From NCBI RefSeq assembly GCF_000209735.1, contig NC_021002.1, forward strand, positions 364,130-428,129: a stretch of 64,000 nucleotides of DNA, written 5' to 3'. The notes under the pieces are model-generated. The model saw only the letters and a list, made by a program, of their open reading frames with translations. It was not told the origin of the DNA and made no database searches. The position numbers and the translations under genes are program-made. Below are positions 62,391 to 64,000 of this stretch, piece after piece. The DNA comes from Mycoplasmopsis fermentans PG18 (lineage in GTDB: Bacteria > Bacillota_I > Bacilli_A > Mycoplasmatales > Metamycoplasmataceae). The stretch's first letter is position 1; every line of letters begins with the position of its first letter.

Positions 62391-64000
62391 AAGTTCATCT
62401 TGAGGATTTACGAATCTAGCAAAAACAATGTCGCCTGCTAATTTGCTATTAATTCCTTTAACACCTTTACCACCACGTTTAATTAATCTAAATAGTGAGT
62501 GGTGAGTAAGTTTTCCAAAACCTTTTTTACCAATAGTTAAGATTAATTCACCTTCTTGACTTGTTGAAGTGCTTGAAACTGTTTGATGGCTATCAAGTGT
62601 TATACCTTTAACACCAGTTGCAGTTCTACTAATTGGTCTAAAGTCAATAGCTTGGAATTTAACAATTCTTTCTTCATCATTTGCTAAAAGAATTAAGTCT
62701 TCATCAGTAATAATCATTGCTCTAATTAATTCATCGCCTTCACGTAAGTTGAAAGCATATTTACCATTAGCGTTAATTCTTTCGTATTCAGTTAATCTAG
62801 TTTTCTTGATAATACCATTTTTAGTTGCTGTAAATAAGTAGTGATCTTCATCGTAAGTGTCTACTGGAAGCATTGAAACAATTCTTTCACCTTCTTTAAC
62901 ACGAAGTGAAGGAATAATATTAATGAATGCTACACCTTTACTTTGACGAGATAATTCTGGAATTTCATGAGCTCTAACACGGTAGACACGAGCATGATTT
63001 GAGAATAATAGTAAGTCGGTGTGAGTTGTAGTTGTTAATATTGAGGCAATATCATCATCGTCATATGTTTTCATAGTACCAATACCAACTCCACCACGAC
63101 GTTGAGTTTTGTATTCTTCTAAGTCCATTCTTTTTACAAAGCCTTTGGCGCTGGTTGTAATAACAATGTCACGTTGAGGAATCAAGTCTTCATCAGTAAT
63201 AGTACCTTGAATTTCATAGTTAATTTGTGTGCGACGTTTGTCATTGTATTTTTCTTTAATTTCAGTTAATTCTTTAACAATTAATTTAATTAATTCACTA
63301 TGGTTAGCCAAAATAAATTCAATTCTTTCAATTTCTTTTCTTAACTCTGCCATTTCTTCAAGCATGTTTTCAATAGCAAGTCCTGTAAGACGACCTAAAC
63401 GCATGTCAACAATAGCTTTTGTTTGTTTTTCAGTTAAATTAAATCTTTTTGCTAAGTTAGCTTGAGCTTCACCATCTGTTTTAGATTTCTTAATAATTGC
63501 AATAACTTCATCAATATTTTCAACTGCAATTTTAAGACCTTCTAAAATGTGAAGACGGTCTTGAGCTTTAATTAAATCAAATTTTAATCTTCTAGTCACT
63601 ACTTCTTCTTGGTGTCTTAAGTAAACTTCTAAAGCTTGTTTTAAGTTTAAAACTTTAGGTTCACCATCAACTAAAGCAACAAAGTTAACATTGTAGTTTA
63701 CTTGTAAGTTTGTTTGACGATAAAGCTTGTTTAATAAAACATGAGGATTAACATTCTTTTTAACGTCAATAACAATTCTAATACCTTCACGGCTACTTTC
63801 ATCACGTAAGTCGGCGATACCTTCGATTTGTTTATCTTTAACTAATTCAGCTATTTTTTCAATAATTGCAGTTTTCTTAACTTCATAAGGAATTTCAGTA
63901 ACAATAATTTTGCTTTTACCATTTGAGTATTCTTCTATTTTAGCTATTGATCTGATTGGAATGGATCCCTTGCCTGTTAAGTATGCATCTTTAATACCTG
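62367..64000 (-). CDS. gyrA: DNA gyrase subunit A, 3' part, N-terminus outside the window
   Basis: The minus-strand frame enters the window at 64000 and runs to a TAA at 62367. Visible: KGSIPIRSIAKIEEYSNGKS and SREGIRIVIDVKKNVNPHVL of the breakage-reunion domain; the coiled-coil QRTxxIxxxLxxR-like region DLIKAQDRLHILEGLKIAVE; IVDMRLGRLTGLAIENMLEE; and the C-terminal beta-pinwheel with the GyrA box QRRGGVGIG, which marks GyrA rather than ParC. The frame ends early, DELLLLQQVV then stop, because of an apparent one-base loss at 62389-62392. The normal continuation lies in the next frame down to 62119. The active-site Tyr lies beyond the window edge. Confidence 0.93.
   Translation of the reverse strand, partial: GIKDAYLTGKGSIPIRSIAKIEEYSNGKSKIIVTEIPYEVKKTAIIEKIAELVKDKQIEGIADLRDESSREGIRIVIDVKKNVNPHVLLNKLYRQTNLQVNYNVNFVALVDGEPKVLNLKQALEVYLRHQEEVVTRRLKFDLIKAQDRLHILEGLKIAVENIDEVIAIIKKSKTDGEAQANLAKRFNLTEKQTKAIVDMRLGRLTGLAIENMLEEMAELRKEIERIEFILANHSELIKLIVKELTEIKEKYNDKRRTQINYEIQGTITDEDLIPQRDIVITTSAKGFVKRMDLEEYKTQRRGGVGIGTMKTYDDDDIASILTTTTHTDLLLFSNHARVYRVRAHEIPELSRQSKGVAFINIIPSLRVKEGERIVSMLPVDTYDEDHYLFTATKNGIIKKTRLTEYERINANGKYAFNLREGDELIRAMIITDEDLILLANDEERIVKFQAIDFRPISRTATGVKGITLDSHQTVSSTSTSQEGELILTIGKKGFGKLTHHSLFRLIKRGGKGVKGINSKLAGDIVFARFVNPQDELLLLQQVV

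Overview
The window is a stretch of a very A+T-rich Mollicutes chromosome. Many genes read correctly only if TGA is tryptophan (rpoB, rpoC, uvrA, secDF and most others carry internal TGA codons), so genetic code 4 applies. Lipoproteins with mycoplasma-type lipoboxes, a P68-type lipoprotein/nuclease/ABC operon, an OppF with a giant insertion and minimal DNA-repair genes point to Mycoplasma in the broad sense (Mycoplasmopsis, hominis-group-like). I cannot name the species. I saw no prophage, insertion sequence or CRISPR array.

Layout. 1-4900: a small DUF2188-type gene, a PF04200-like surface lipoprotein gene split by an in-frame TAA, and a membrane-anchored endonuclease I with a 267-bp tandem duplication. 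5037-10393: uvrB, a small unknown gene, uvrA. 10700-18785: rpoB-rpoC. 18786-19451: no protein gene, but a promoter, strong hairpins and a terminator that together look like an uncharacterised RNA. 19452-25922: a 1,788-residue SGNH/GDSL hydrolase and an M42 aminopeptidase. 25989-34583: yneF, then topA, tig, an ABC-F gene and a trigger-factor-like paralogue on the minus strand, with rpsF-ssb-rpsR and tsaC between topA and tig on the plus strand. 34881-35367: five tRNAs (Asn, Glu, Val, Thr, Leu), the last overlapped antisense by a small unknown gene. 35815-43709: ruvAB, secDF, truB, a HAD phosphatase, ribF and tmcAL (frameshifted near its 3' end). 43889-48147: a lone oppF, a decayed lipoprotein gene, an unknown membrane protein and a small lipoprotein. 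48456-57838: a seven-gene operon of surface lipoprotein, surface staphylococcal-type nuclease, ABC ATPase, two permeases, a small membrane protein and a second lipoprotein. 57919-64000: rmuC, a GNAT, a DJ-1/PfpI protein, a degenerate phosphohexomutase-like gene and the 3' part of gyrA, which has a frameshift near its end.

How the parts fit. Two unrelated surface nucleases (endonuclease I at 3385, staphylococcal-type at 50740) and the ABC importer next to the second fit the need of mycoplasmas to scavenge nucleic-acid precursors. The 30.4-34.6 kb minus-strand block groups two trigger-factor-like proteins with a ribosome-associated ABC-F ATPase, suggesting a translation and nascent-chain-folding unit. 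DNA repair and recombination are represented by uvrA, uvrB, ruvA, ruvB, rmuC and ssb.

The most unusual signals are: the RNA-like locus at 18.9-19.4 kb; a dispersed hairpin-like repeat with the core TGTTTTATAGT; a recurring TATAATTGAAA start box that predicts leaderless mRNAs; long coiled-coil insertions at the same place in two ABC ATPases; the trigger-factor-like paralogue; and single-base disruptions in gyrA, tmcAL and a lipoprotein gene. All reading was by eye, so family calls rest on motifs and gene order.
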